Part shown: positions 24,511-32,590 of the stretch, one piece after another
Numbering within the stretch: the stretch's first letter is position 1
Layout: each line of letters begins with the position of its first letter
Assembly: GCA_964628285.1 (NCBI GenBank)
Contig: CAZVNP010000034.1
Location: 1-33,878, forward strand
DNA length: 33,878 nucleotides
Direction: 5' to 3'
Origin: JAPLDP01 sp964628285
Lineage (GTDB): Bacteria > Bacteroidota > Bacteroidia > Bacteroidales > JAGONC01
Notes under the pieces: generated by a model
Seen by the model: only the letters and a program-made list of their open reading frames with translations
What the model was told of the DNA's origin: nothing
Database searches by the model: none
Position numbers and translations under genes: made by a program

Positions 24511-27087
24511 CTATATCTCAAAGAGGATCCTGAATACAAAGTGCCTTTCGCGCTGAAGTATCCTGGTGGGATTCAATACCCCGTCGGCAGCCTTGGTGCC
24601 GGGATCATAATATCTTTTGTCCAGAATGTTGTTGCAGACGACTTCCAGGCTTAATCCCGGGAGGATATCCCTGTAGCTGACCGCTCCGTTGAATACGGTC
24701 ACGGCGGGGAATTTATCATAATTCAGCGGGACGGTGGTGCCCGGACCCGTTTTCCTCGGCCCGGTATAATTCATCCGGAGGTTGATGTTCAGTTTTTTGA
24801 AAAAGATCTCGTTGACCCCCACGTTGAACATGTGGCCTGCAATGTCGCCCACCCTGTTGTCGACCGATCCTGTTTCACTGTAAGTCTGCCGCGGATCGGT
24901 GAAGGTGTAGTTGAGATAGACCGAAAACGATTTCAGCTTGTATGATGCATTACCCTGGATACCGTTGATCTTAAAGATGCCGATGTTGGCGTTTTGATTT
25001 TTTCCCGGTTCGTTGGGAACGGCGACGGTGCCGACCACATCGTAAATGTTGGAATGATAAAGGGCGATATCGAAGCTGAATTCCTTAAGGGGCATCCAGG
25101 CTGCCGTGATCTCATAGTTTTTGATGCTTTCGGTGCCCAGCTTGGGATTGGGTATCCTGTTGCCGGCCTCGGAGAACTTGGTCCAGTTCGACACATTCTC
25201 TATCCCTCTTGAATAGATGGCTTTGAAGACGAACTTACCCGGGGTGTAAACGAGTGCCACGCGCGGGCTGACCTCTGATCCGAAGCCACCGTTGTCGCGG
25301 ATGCGGTCAAAGTCATAACGGGCGCCAAGGGTGAATTTCAAATGTTCCAGTATCCTGTAGTCACCCTGGGCATAAACGCCCACGTCCCATACGTTGAACT
25401 GGTTGCCGCCCTTGGGTGAGGGCTCAATGACGGCCGAATCCTGGGGATGGGGATAGAAGCTGAAAAGGTACCCTCCCTGCAGGGAACTGTTACGTATCTC
25501 CACACCTGATACGATATTGAAGCGTGAAACAGGTGTGTAGATCACCTTGAACTCCGACCTGAATTGCTTGGAGATCTCATAGGCATGCTGGGTGATCCAT
25601 TCGGGCTGCACCCCGGCCACCAGGTCGGCGAGGTCGTAGTTTCCCCGGGCATAATTCACCACCGACACGAACTTCGATTCATCGGTCAGGACATGGATCC
25701 TGTAATTGGAGAGACTGGAGATCAGAAGCTTGCTGTTGATCTGGTCTTCGTATTTGGCATAGACCACCGACAGTTGCGGTACCCATACGAAGCCGTTCCT
25801 GGAGCCGGGCACATAGAGGTCGGTGAACTGTGTGGTGGAGCCTTCGCTTTTCTTCCAGGTCTGGAAGCCCAGGGTGAATTTACCATACCTTATTTTACCA
25901 TTGAGATACCATGTCCTGGTGTCGTTGGAGAAGCCCACCTTATGACCGTTCACGATCTGGTTGTAAGCCGATTTGTCATAGACGCGGGCCGCATCAGCAC
26001 CGGCATCCGACAGAATGATGGCGGAGGTGTCAGGGGTGGTATAATAATAGTCGCCGGTGGCATCCAGATGATGTTCCAGGAGGTAATCCTTCGCATTGGA
26101 GGTGATGGATAACAGACCCACATAATCCACACTGTCATAGGCATCGGGATTATAGTCGAAATATTTCTGGATTGACAGGTTCATCTCGTCCGACCGGTAA
26201 ACTCTTCCTGTCAGCATGGCGCTGAATTTATTGATCCGGCCGGCGACGGTCAGGTCCAGGCATCCCGTGTTATAGGTGCCATAATCCGCATTGGCTTTGA
26301 TGCCCCATTTTTTCCCCTGCGGGATGAAGCTGTTGGCATCCTGAGTGATGACATTGATAACGCCGGCAAAGGCATTGGGACCGTACATCGTGGATGCCGG
26401 TCCGTAAATGATTTCAACACGCTCGATATTGGATAAAGGATATTGACGTGAGATATATGCCCAGTTGGTCCACAGGTCGTTGTCTTCGATACCGTCGATG
26501 AGGATGAGTGTTTTTTCGGTGTTGTTTTGCCTGAAGCCCCTCTGGTAGATGTTGGCGTATTCGGAGCCGTAGAAAAGAGAGAGGTCGAAACCGGGGACAT
26601 CTTTCAGCAGCTCAACGAGATCCATGTAACCCCGTTGTTCTATTTCCTCGCGTGTGATCACCAGGATATTGGCAGGGGCCTCATTGATGGACTCTGCTTT
26701 TTTCGAGACGGAGGTGACCTGCTGCACGAGGGCTGCTTTTTTCAGGTCGTCGATGAGTTTGATGAAGCGGGGCATGTCAAAGATGTCGGGTTCGAAGTTC
26801 GGGTTGAGTTGCAGCAGCTGCTCGGCCATCGTCGTGGCGGTGGCGACGGAGTCGAGGGCCAGGTAGGTCAGTGACAGGAGACGGTAGGCTTCCACCTGCT
26901 TGGGCCCGCCGAACTCCTTATGGGTACAATCTTTCAACAGGGCGATGACACGGTCGAAGTTACCCGTTTCGAATTTCTTGCGGGCTTCGGTCAGCGTCAC
27001 CTCACTGCATCCGCCCTGAGCCCATAATGTGGCACCCCAGCCTGACAGCAGGATCAGGACAAGGAAATAATTAAAAGCTTTTATCAT
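24511..27087 (-). CDS. TonB-dependent outer-membrane receptor with N-terminal TPR-like domain
   Basis: 858 residues. A signal peptide (1-24, ending LWAQ) is followed by an unusual N-terminal helical domain (about 27-118) of TPR type (KKFETGNFDRVIALLKDC, AYRLLSLTYLALD), where many Bacteroidetes receptors have a carboxypeptidase-like domain. The plug domain (about 130-250) includes NILVITREEIEQRG, DVPGFDL, ILIDGIED and IERVEIIYGPASTMYG. A 22-strand-type barrel fills the rest and ends FVFRILFEI. No SusD partner is present, so it is not a SusCD glycan importer. It follows the STAND ATPase by 50 bp with no promoter visible. It could import a metal complex, cofactor or peptide, or act as a signal receptor; the TPR domain would sit in the periplasm. 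Confidence 0.9.
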   Translation of the reverse strand: MIKAFNYFLVLILLSGWGATLWAQGGCSEVTLTEARKKFETGNFDRVIALLKDCTHKEFGGPKQVEAYRLLSLTYLALDSVATATTMAEQLLQLNPNFEPDIFDMPRFIKLIDDLKKAALVQQVTSVSKKAESINEAPANILVITREEIEQRGYMDLVELLKDVPGFDLSLFYGSEYANIYQRGFRQNNTEKTLILIDGIEDNDLWTNWAYISRQYPLSNIERVEIIYGPASTMYGPNAFAGVINVITQDANSFIPQGKKWGIKANADYGTYNTGCLDLTVAGRINKFSAMLTGRVYRSDEMNLSIQKYFDYNPDAYDSVDYVGLLSITSNAKDYLLEHHLDATGDYYYTTPDTSAIILSDAGADAARVYDKSAYNQIVNGHKVGFSNDTRTWYLNGKIRYGKFTLGFQTWKKSEGSTTQFTDLYVPGSRNGFVWVPQLSVVYAKYEDQINSKLLISSLSNYRIHVLTDESKFVSVVNYARGNYDLADLVAGVQPEWITQHAYEISKQFRSEFKVIYTPVSRFNIVSGVEIRNSSLQGGYLFSFYPHPQDSAVIEPSPKGGNQFNVWDVGVYAQGDYRILEHLKFTLGARYDFDRIRDNGGFGSEVSPRVALVYTPGKFVFKAIYSRGIENVSNWTKFSEAGNRIPNPKLGTESIKNYEITAAWMPLKEFSFDIALYHSNIYDVVGTVAVPNEPGKNQNANIGIFKINGIQGNASYKLKSFSVYLNYTFTDPRQTYSETGSVDNRVGDIAGHMFNVGVNEIFFKKLNINLRMNYTGPRKTGPGTTVPLNYDKFPAVTVFNGAVSYRDILPGLSLEVVCNNILDKRYYDPGTKAADGVLNPTRILQRERHFVFRILFEI

Positions 27088-27137
27088 AATGTAAATATTA
27101 TGTCATACGATGCTGTGTGGATAAAATGTTTCAGTTT

Positions 27138-30100
27138 TTAAGGAAGTCCGGGACATGTCTTCACATAAGCGATATCGCTGCCCACGTATTTGTTCCATTC
27201 CTCCCGTGTCATATTCCTTGATACCGAAGGGCATATCCTGGCTGCCAGGAGGGCCGGGTTAACAGTTCTCACGCGGATGGTCTTATCGGCGCTGCAGGAA
27301 GCCAGACGGTTGCCATGCGGAGTGAAAGCGAGGCCGGTGATCCAGAAGTCATGATCGGCGATGGTGATGGGTTGTTCTTCAGGATTCTCATACTGCCACA
27401 GGCGTATGGTGCCGTCGAAGCTGCTGCTGGCAAGGGTATGCCCGTCGGGGCTGAAGCGCAGGTCGGTGACACGTGAGATATGACCGATGAGTTCACCCGC
27501 AAGTTGTGCGGGGTTATCCCAGTCATGCAGACGGATCATGCCGTCCTCATCACCTATGGCCAGCACATGACCATCGTTGCTGAAGGTCAGGGAGAAAACG
27601 GCGCTGCCGCCGGATTGCAAAAGCAGCGGCGCGGCGCTCATGCTCTTCAGGTTATAAAGCTTGACCTCACCCTTGTCATTGCCCCACACCACGCCGGCGC
27701 CGTCGGGCGTGAAGCACACCGTATGGATGCGTATATCCGACTGTTCGACAAGGACGGGCTTGTATGTCATCTGCTCCGGGTACCACACCCTCACGGTGCC
27801 GTCAAAGCTGCATGACGCCAGGGCACTCTCGTTGTTGAAGCTGAGATGGGTGACGATGGCTGTGTGGCCCTGTAACACATGTGGTTCAGATTGCAGTTGC
27901 GACACCTCCCACAGCAGGATGTCACCGTCGTGGGTGCCGGCAGCCAGCCACCGGCCGTCAGGGCTGAGGGCAAGGGAATAGAATCCGCCGGCGCCCCACG
28001 GGCCGGTGGTCAGGTTACGCGGCGTCTGAGAGGGATCATTCATATCCCACAGCCTGACGGTGCCGTCGAGGCTGCACGACAGCAGGCTGTGAACGTCATT
28101 TTCGATGACGATGGACTTCACCTCATCTTTATGACCGCGCATGATGACAACGGTGTCGGCGACGGCCGCCAGGGCCTTGAAGATATCGGGATCATCCTCC
28201 CTGCCGCCGTTGGCGCTGTTCCATTGATATGCCTGCAGGGCCAGCAGGGCGGGGAGATCACTCCTGACGGTGCCTTTCAGCTCCCCGGCTTTGATAGCTA
28301 TGGCCTTGGCTACAGACACCAGCCTCAGACGCCTGGCATGCTGCTCCGACGTCTCCGCCTTGACTTTCTGTGTATCGGCTATCTGGCGCTGTTCCACGGC
28401 CACCTGGCGTTGCTGCTCGGCTTCATCACGGGCGTTCACCGCCTCCACCCGTGCCTCCTCGGCCAGCTGCTTCTGATGGACCGCCTCTTTCCGTTCACTG
28501 ATGGCGATGTTTTGCTGCGTAACGGCATACTGCCTCTGTTCTTCGGTGATGATCTTCTGCTGTTCGGCTATCTGCCGCTGCTGCTCCGATATCTGGCTTT
28601 GTATGATCGACTCCTGGCGTTCTTCCGCTGCCTTCCTGCTTTCGACCTGAGCCAGTTTTTCTTTTTCGAGGGCATTCTTCTCGCTGGCTTCGGCTTTGAA
28701 CATTAAATTCAGGGCGATGACCAGGAAGAAAATGGAGATGATGGAGGCGGCGCCCAGGATGACGGCGAACCTGCGGGTTCTTATCAGCTCGCGCCGCTGT
28801 CGTTCCTCCCTTTTAGACACGGCGAGGTCCGCTTCTTTTTTGCTGTATTTAAGGAAGGTCATGGCCCTGTCGAAGGCCGGATCATAACGGTTGGCCCAGG
28901 ACTGATTCGGGCGGTCGTTTTCCATCCAGTTAAGGGCCAGGTGCAGCTCAGGATCCGCCCACAGGCCTGTCTTGCCCTCCTGGTACAGCTCGGCCGATTT
29001 GGACAGGCGCAGGTACAGCTGTGCCGACCGTGTTTCCTCCTCCACCCACTGGCGCACGCGGTGCCAGATACGCATGATGCTTTCATGGGTGATGTCGACG
29101 ATGGAGTCTTCATTTAGCAGGATATCATAGGGTGGCATGAGGAAGGTGCGTCCCGGCATCCTGAAACTGTTGATCACCGTGATGACCTCGTCAACACGGA
29201 CGCCGGCGATGGCACAGATCTCACTGATCTGCGTGGGACGGCGTGTGCCCCTGTTATCATCACCATAAGCCGTGAGGGCTTTGAACAGTTTTTCGGCGAT
29301 ATACTGGTGGCGCTGATCCGGCAATTCGTTGTAGACCTCCTCGGCATGTATGGACAAGGCCTCGCTCATGGTGCCTATAGCTTCGTAATGATGCTCTCCG
29401 ATCTCATTATCGGGGCCGGGGTTCTGCTGCCAGTTGCCCCAGGTGCGCATGAGGGCATGCTGTAACACCGGCAGTTGGTCGGGATCGCTGCCGGCATCCT
29501 TCAGGAGACGCGTCACCAGACGCTCCGAGATACGGGCACCGCTGACCTTTACCGGCCCCGTGATGGCCGCACGTATCTCGTCACGGGTCATGCGCGGCAC
29601 AAGATAATGACCCTGGTTGATCTTCTCGGTTAACCCGGTGTATTCCGTGCACTCATCGATGAAATCCGACCGCATGGAGATGATGATATAGAGGGGCATG
29701 GTGCCACGGTCGAGAGCGGTCAGAAGAAGCCCTATAAAATGAGAAGCCTCGGTGATGTGGCGAAAACTGGTGAGGTTTTGTTTGAAACGGAAAAGCTCTT
29801 CAAACTGGTCTATGATCAGCAGGTTGTTATACTTATGACTGTCATGCCTTGCCTCATATGCCTTCAGGAGACCGTCTTCTGAGGTCCGCAGCAATTTTTC
29901 CACCGCCTCCTCCGTTGTCTCCCGGGTTGCTGTCCCGTCGTTTTTACCGAAGGTCTCACAGAGGGCCACGGCCATATTCTTGACAGGGTCGTCGCCGGGT
30001 CTGAAAAGGGTTGCTTCCCACCGAACTTCTTCTTTTTTTCCTTTTCCACTGATCAGAGCAGGGATCAGGCCGGCTTTGATAAGCGACGACTTGCCGCATC

Positions 30101-30254
30101 CCGAGGCGCCTGTGATGGTCAGGAAATGGGTCGACGACAGTCGCGACACGAGATCGGACACCTGCTTATCCCTGCCGAAAAACAGGTCGGCCTCCTCCGG
30201 CTCATAGCTCCTGATGCCGGGGAAAGGATTGGAAAGCATTCGTGTATCGGCCAT
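27138..30254 (-). CDS. Transmembrane STAND-type ATPase with coiled coil and seven WD40 repeats
   Basis: 1038 residues from ATG 30254; a GTG at 30290 could add 12. An nSTAND1-like ATPase module starts FPGIRSYEPEEADLFFGR, with Walker A GASGCGKSS (49-57) and Walker B LLIIDQFEELF (about 145-155), then SMRSDF and the VPRMTRDEIRAAI segment. A basic stretch (KREERQRRELIRTRR) precedes a single membrane helix (about 496-518). Twelve contiguous heptads (557-640), nearly all ending in Ala, form a coiled coil. Seven WD40 repeats (about 705-998) make one propeller, for example SCSLDGTVRLWDM and SSSFDGTIRLWQY. The tail carries NMTREEWNKYVG and TCPGLP, seen in other STAND-WD40 proteins. The positive-inside rule puts the ATPase in the cytosol and the propeller in the periplasm. 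STAND ATPases switch between closed and oligomeric forms on binding a signal. It is probably the first gene of the large operon. Confidence 0.92.
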   Translation of the reverse strand: MADTRMLSNPFPGIRSYEPEEADLFFGRDKQVSDLVSRLSSTHFLTITGASGCGKSSLIKAGLIPALISGKGKKEEVRWEATLFRPGDDPVKNMAVALCETFGKNDGTATRETTEEAVEKLLRTSEDGLLKAYEARHDSHKYNNLLIIDQFEELFRFKQNLTSFRHITEASHFIGLLLTALDRGTMPLYIIISMRSDFIDECTEYTGLTEKINQGHYLVPRMTRDEIRAAITGPVKVSGARISERLVTRLLKDAGSDPDQLPVLQHALMRTWGNWQQNPGPDNEIGEHHYEAIGTMSEALSIHAEEVYNELPDQRHQYIAEKLFKALTAYGDDNRGTRRPTQISEICAIAGVRVDEVITVINSFRMPGRTFLMPPYDILLNEDSIVDITHESIMRIWHRVRQWVEEETRSAQLYLRLSKSAELYQEGKTGLWADPELHLALNWMENDRPNQSWANRYDPAFDRAMTFLKYSKKEADLAVSKREERQRRELIRTRRFAVILGAASIISIFFLVIALNLMFKAEASEKNALEKEKLAQVESRKAAEERQESIIQSQISEQQRQIAEQQKIITEEQRQYAVTQQNIAISERKEAVHQKQLAEEARVEAVNARDEAEQQRQVAVEQRQIADTQKVKAETSEQHARRLRLVSVAKAIAIKAGELKGTVRSDLPALLALQAYQWNSANGGREDDPDIFKALAAVADTVVIMRGHKDEVKSIVIENDVHSLLSCSLDGTVRLWDMNDPSQTPRNLTTGPWGAGGFYSLALSPDGRWLAAGTHDGDILLWEVSQLQSEPHVLQGHTAIVTHLSFNNESALASCSFDGTVRVWYPEQMTYKPVLVEQSDIRIHTVCFTPDGAGVVWGNDKGEVKLYNLKSMSAAPLLLQSGGSAVFSLTFSNDGHVLAIGDEDGMIRLHDWDNPAQLAGELIGHISRVTDLRFSPDGHTLASSSFDGTIRLWQYENPEEQPITIADHDFWITGLAFTPHGNRLASCSADKTIRVRTVNPALLAARICPSVSRNMTREEWNKYVGSDIAYVKTCPGLP
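28335..28586 (-). other. Coding heptad repeat in the STAND protein
   Basis: Twelve consecutive 7-residue units, such as EQQRQIA, EEQRQYA, VHQKQLA, EEARVEA, EQQRQVA and VEQRQIA, run without interruption. Position seven is Ala in all but one (Thr). This is the coiled coil between the membrane helix and the WD40 propeller. DNA identity between units is low, so the repeat is old. Confidence 0.85.
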
Positions 30255-30318
30255 ATTTGTTGTATTTACGGTTAAATCATCGATAACCACCTCAAGGGGA
30301 TCATATCAAAATTTTTTT

Positions 30319-30429
30319 ACCACAGAGGCGTCGGAGGATAACGGAGGACACGGAGGTATAAAGTATTGGCTTTTAGCACCCTGCCCCCGATAAGTATCGG
30401 GGTTGCGCTTCCTTTGCGCCCTCTGCGGT
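30319..30429. repeat. MITE-like element, 111 bp with inverted ends
   Basis: The ends are ACCACAGAGG (30319-30328) and CCTCTGCGGT (30420-30429), reverse complements at 9 of 10 positions. Inside lie three CGGAGG motifs spaced 9-10 bp apart (about 30332-30355) and a perfect 8-bp-arm inverted repeat CCCCGATA-AG-TATCGGGG (30385-30402). No coding capacity. Elements with such ACC(A/G)CAGAGG ends look familiar from Bacteroidetes intergenic DNA. It lies in the predicted leader of the STAND operon. Confidence 0.6.
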
Positions 30430-30446
30430 TAATATAAAACGTTGGT

Positions 30447-30467
30447 ATGATTCAATCTTTGAATCAT
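30447..30467. promoter_or_regulatory. 21-bp palindrome in the STAND operon leader
   Basis: ATGATTCAA and TTGAATCAT form perfect 9-bp arms around TCT. The site lies about 30 bp downstream of the predicted -7 box in the direction of transcription. It could be an operator for a dimeric regulator or an RNA hairpin. No regulator gene is adjacent. Confidence 0.5.
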
Positions 30468-30497
30468 TGACATCTCATTATTATGGCAATTCACTGA

Positions 30498-30505
30498 CAA
30501 AGATA
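30498..30505 (-). promoter_or_regulatory. Predicted -7 box of the STAND operon (TATCTTTG)
   Basis: The minus strand shows TATCTTTG, identical to the -7 box before DUF4290. No clear TTTG lies 19-21 bp upstream, where the sequence is T- and C-rich. If used, the leader is about 240 nt and includes the palindrome and the MITE-like element. Confidence 0.45.
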
Positions 30506-30597
30506 GGAAAAGGGAAAGAAAAAGGTATGCACCACATCAGGTGAATATAAGCCTTTATTAACAGGCTATTGAAGATAATCCTGAATAAAACGGAGAG

Positions 30598-31188
30598 CTA
30601 TCGATCTTCTTTTCTGGTGAAATAAACGATGATGTTCCTGTCAGGCATAAAGTGTTCCTTTGTGAAAACACACACCCTTTCATTTTTCGGATGGAAACAG
30701 GTATCGGGTTGGTATGACAGCGAATCGAGGCTATACCGGTCATCGGGTATCTTGATGACATAGTTGGCCATATCCAGCGGCCGGTCCCATTTCTTAGTCG
30801 TCACAATGATATATTCGGCCTGGTTCCCCAGTATCTTTTGGGCATATTGCACTTTCAGGATGGTGGTGTCACGGGGTGCCACCTGTAACCTTATCCAGGC
30901 CCCTTTTTGACCTGAATGGGGTATGGCATCGCTGTCGTTGCCGGCAGATAGATTGGATGCCCTGATCCAGCCCACCTTTCCCAGGGAGGTGTTTTCAGCA
31001 TATGGATAGTACAGGGTCGTTTTAACCGCAGTGGTATCCATGTTCCTGTAATAGTACAGCCCGTTTACATAAAATGTGTCGCTGTGTAAACTCAGTTCGA
31101 TGTCTTCGCGGTAAAATCTGAGTGATTGTGCCTTGAGGAACAGCGGAGAAAGCAGGAGGGGTAACGACAGAATATATACAGACCTCAT
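30598..31188 (-). CDS. Small exported protein of unknown function
   Basis: 196 residues, not recognised. A clear signal peptide (1-21, MRSVYILSLPLLLSPLFLKA) is followed by a predicted all-beta domain with alternating hydrophobic strands (DTFYVNGLYYYRN, TTLYYPYAEN, KGAWIRLQVAPRDTTILKVQYAQ). It ends in a charged tail. The two Cys (CFHPKNERVC) are eight residues apart and might form a disulfide in the periplasm. The layout recalls periplasmic immunoglobulin-like or DUF-type domains that describe responses to outer stimuli, but I cannot name one. It overlaps the upstream T9SS-sorted gene by ATGA, so the two are translationally coupled and probably work together. Confidence 0.75.
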   Translation of the reverse strand: MRSVYILSLPLLLSPLFLKAQSLRFYREDIELSLHSDTFYVNGLYYYRNMDTTAVKTTLYYPYAENTSLGKVGWIRASNLSAGNDSDAIPHSGQKGAWIRLQVAPRDTTILKVQYAQKILGNQAEYIIVTTKKWDRPLDMANYVIKIPDDRYSLDSLSYQPDTCFHPKNERVCVFTKEHFMPDRNIIVYFTRKEDR

Positions 31189-32222
31189 CTTAATACGGTC
31201 ATCTTATTCGTTGCGGTGATTTTTCCGTTCAGCTCAAGGGAGTAAAGATACATCCCGTTGTCAAGTGCCGGAGCTTCCCAGTAAATTTGGTTATCCCGGC
31301 AAGGGGTTCCTTCAAGAAGGATCCGGTCAACTAATTGCCCGTTCTGTTGGTAAATGTTGATACAGCCTTTTGAAAAATTGAGGCTTTGAGGGACTGAGCA
31401 TTTAAAGACCGTATAGCTGCTTACTGGATTGGGATAATTATAAACCGTAGCGAATTCGTTCCCGGGCCGGATGGTTTGAATAGCTGTCAATACGGTATCA
31501 AGATACACCTCCACATGGGAGGTGGAATCGGGTTCGACATCCACAGAAAAACCGCTGATATAATTACCCTCAATATATAAATGAGGATACCATGTACAAC
31601 AATACATATAAGGTTGGTCAAAGTATCCATTTACATCAGTAAAACAATGGATATAATATCCAAACCTGACCTCCACGTCAGGAACAGGATGATTTAAAAG
31701 ATCATAAATATACCCTTCAACTACTCCGTTTGCTTGAACATTAAAGGGATAGCTGCCAAGTGTTTGAGGTGATTCCTTACATGTAATATATTCATACCAG
31801 CCGATCCAAATGGCTGCTCTTGCAATGGACTGGTCGGGATATGGTGCTTTGACAGAATTGTTTCCAAATGATATATAATCCTGATAATAATCATTTGGTA
31901 AGTTAATTAAAACATGATCCCCCTCAGGATTAATATAGAAAATGGATTGCATGCTCCCTTGGGCTATGATCATGGGCTCTCCAAAATTTATGTCAATACC
32001 TGCCTCAAAATAAGCCGTATCAGTCGATGAAGTGAGGAACCCCCCATCCAAATTATCACTAAACACCCATTCATATTCAGGATCAAAATACAATTCAATA
32101 TACCAATTGTCATTATTATTATGATCAAAGTACACTTCGCTGATAACCACAATAATATAAGGATTTGACATCAATCTGAAAATACTCAGAGCAAGCAGAA
32201 GAGTAAAGAACACCCTTTTCAT
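31185..32222 (-). CDS. T9SS-sorted secreted protein
   Basis: 345 residues. A signal peptide (1-19) leads to an N-terminal beta domain (ISEVYFDHNNNDNWYIELYF) that resembles the start of lamin-tail domains. The middle (about 175-245) looks like a carboxypeptidase-regulatory or SpaA-type beta-sandwich (VEGYIYDLLNHPVPDVEVRF, TDVNGYFDQ). The C-terminal about 80 residues form a type A T9SS sorting domain: YNYPNPVSSYTVFKCSVP, NIYQQNGQLVDR, then ALDNGMYLYSLELNG and a basic end KMTVLR. It should cross the outer membrane by the type IX system and be anchored or released. Base composition is visibly more AT-rich than neighbouring genes. No catalytic residues are evident, so a binding or adhesive role is likely. 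Confidence 0.88.
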   Translation of the reverse strand: MKRVFFTLLLALSIFRLMSNPYIIVVISEVYFDHNNNDNWYIELYFDPEYEWVFSDNLDGGFLTSSTDTAYFEAGIDINFGEPMIIAQGSMQSIFYINPEGDHVLINLPNDYYQDYISFGNNSVKAPYPDQSIARAAIWIGWYEYITCKESPQTLGSYPFNVQANGVVEGYIYDLLNHPVPDVEVRFGYYIHCFTDVNGYFDQPYMYCCTWYPHLYIEGNYISGFSVDVEPDSTSHVEVYLDTVLTAIQTIRPGNEFATVYNYPNPVSSYTVFKCSVPQSLNFSKGCINIYQQNGQLVDRILLEGTPCRDNQIYWEAPALDNGMYLYSLELNGKITATNKMTVLR

Positions 32223-32246
32223 AGCATAAGGAATTTTAGGATAGTG

Positions 32247-32277
32247 CGAATATAATATATTTGCGTGTCATATGCAA
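32247..32277 (-). promoter_or_regulatory. Predicted promoter of the T9SS gene (TTG-N20-TATATTCG)
   Basis: The minus strand gives TATATTCG at 32247-32254, one mismatch from TAnnTTTG. TTG lies at 32275-32277, 20 bp upstream. The leader would be only about 18 nt. Confidence 0.45.
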
Positions 32278-32364
32278 GGAAAAAATAAACCCAAAGAGTG
32301 AAAAAATGATAAACAAGGTAGCCGGTTTCAGATTATATAAAAGAATAACGGAGGCTCCAACGGA

Positions 32365-32391
32365 TAATCATTATGCCACGCCTTCAGGGTT
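32365..32391 (-). repeat. Hairpin repeat copy 1 (degenerate)
   Basis: On the minus strand it begins AACCCTGAAGGCGTGGC and ends in ATGATTA. The stem ACCCT/GGCGT is imperfect, so this is the most decayed copy. Confidence 0.55.
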
Positions 32392-32419
32392 GACTTTACG
32401 GCTGCTGTCGTTTCTGCTA

Positions 32420-32443
32420 TAATCATGTCATCCCTTCGGGATT
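32420..32443 (-). repeat. Hairpin repeat copy 2
   Basis: On the minus strand: AATCCCGAAGGGATGACA followed by TGATTA. The stem ATCCC/GGGAT is perfect around a GAA loop. It is inverted relative to copies 3 and 4. Confidence 0.75.
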
Positions 32444-32539
32444 GCCGGTCAGCTTGTCGCTGCCCCTGCTATTGAATTTAATTTGTTCATCCTGAAAAAG
32501 CAACCGGAATGATGTCCGTGCAGGCATTTCTGACGGTAC

Positions 32540-32563
32540 AACCCTGAAAGGGTGACAGGATTA
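32540..32563 (+). repeat. Hairpin repeat copy 3
   Basis: On the plus strand: AACCCTGAAAGGGTGACA followed by GGATTA. The stem ACCCT/AGGGT is perfect around GAA. It lies 51 bp from copy 4 in the same orientation. Confidence 0.75.
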
Positions 32564-32590
32564 TAGCCCGGTATGCCCTATTGTCACGCA

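Larger units (their letters stand above)
30255..30597. other. Long leader region between the STAND gene and the small exported-protein gene
   Basis: This stretch of over 300 bp has no gene that I can support. From the STAND side it holds a MITE-like element (30319-30429), a 21-bp palindrome (30447-30467) and a strong -7 box (30498-30505). The rest is AT-rich with no obvious terminator for the upstream pair of genes. Confidence 0.7.

Noticed and set aside
27879..28706. Plus-strand reading frame opposite the STAND gene (275 codons), rich in Leu and Phe
   Set aside because: Its Leu/Phe runs are the mirror of the Gln/Glu/Arg heptads in the true protein. It is not a membrane protein gene.
15869..30254. 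Anti-phage defence island reading of the STAND operon
   Set aside because: STAND ATPases occur in defence systems, but there is no nuclease, TIR, protease or other effector domain here, and the receptor, kinase and transporter genes fit envelope signalling better.
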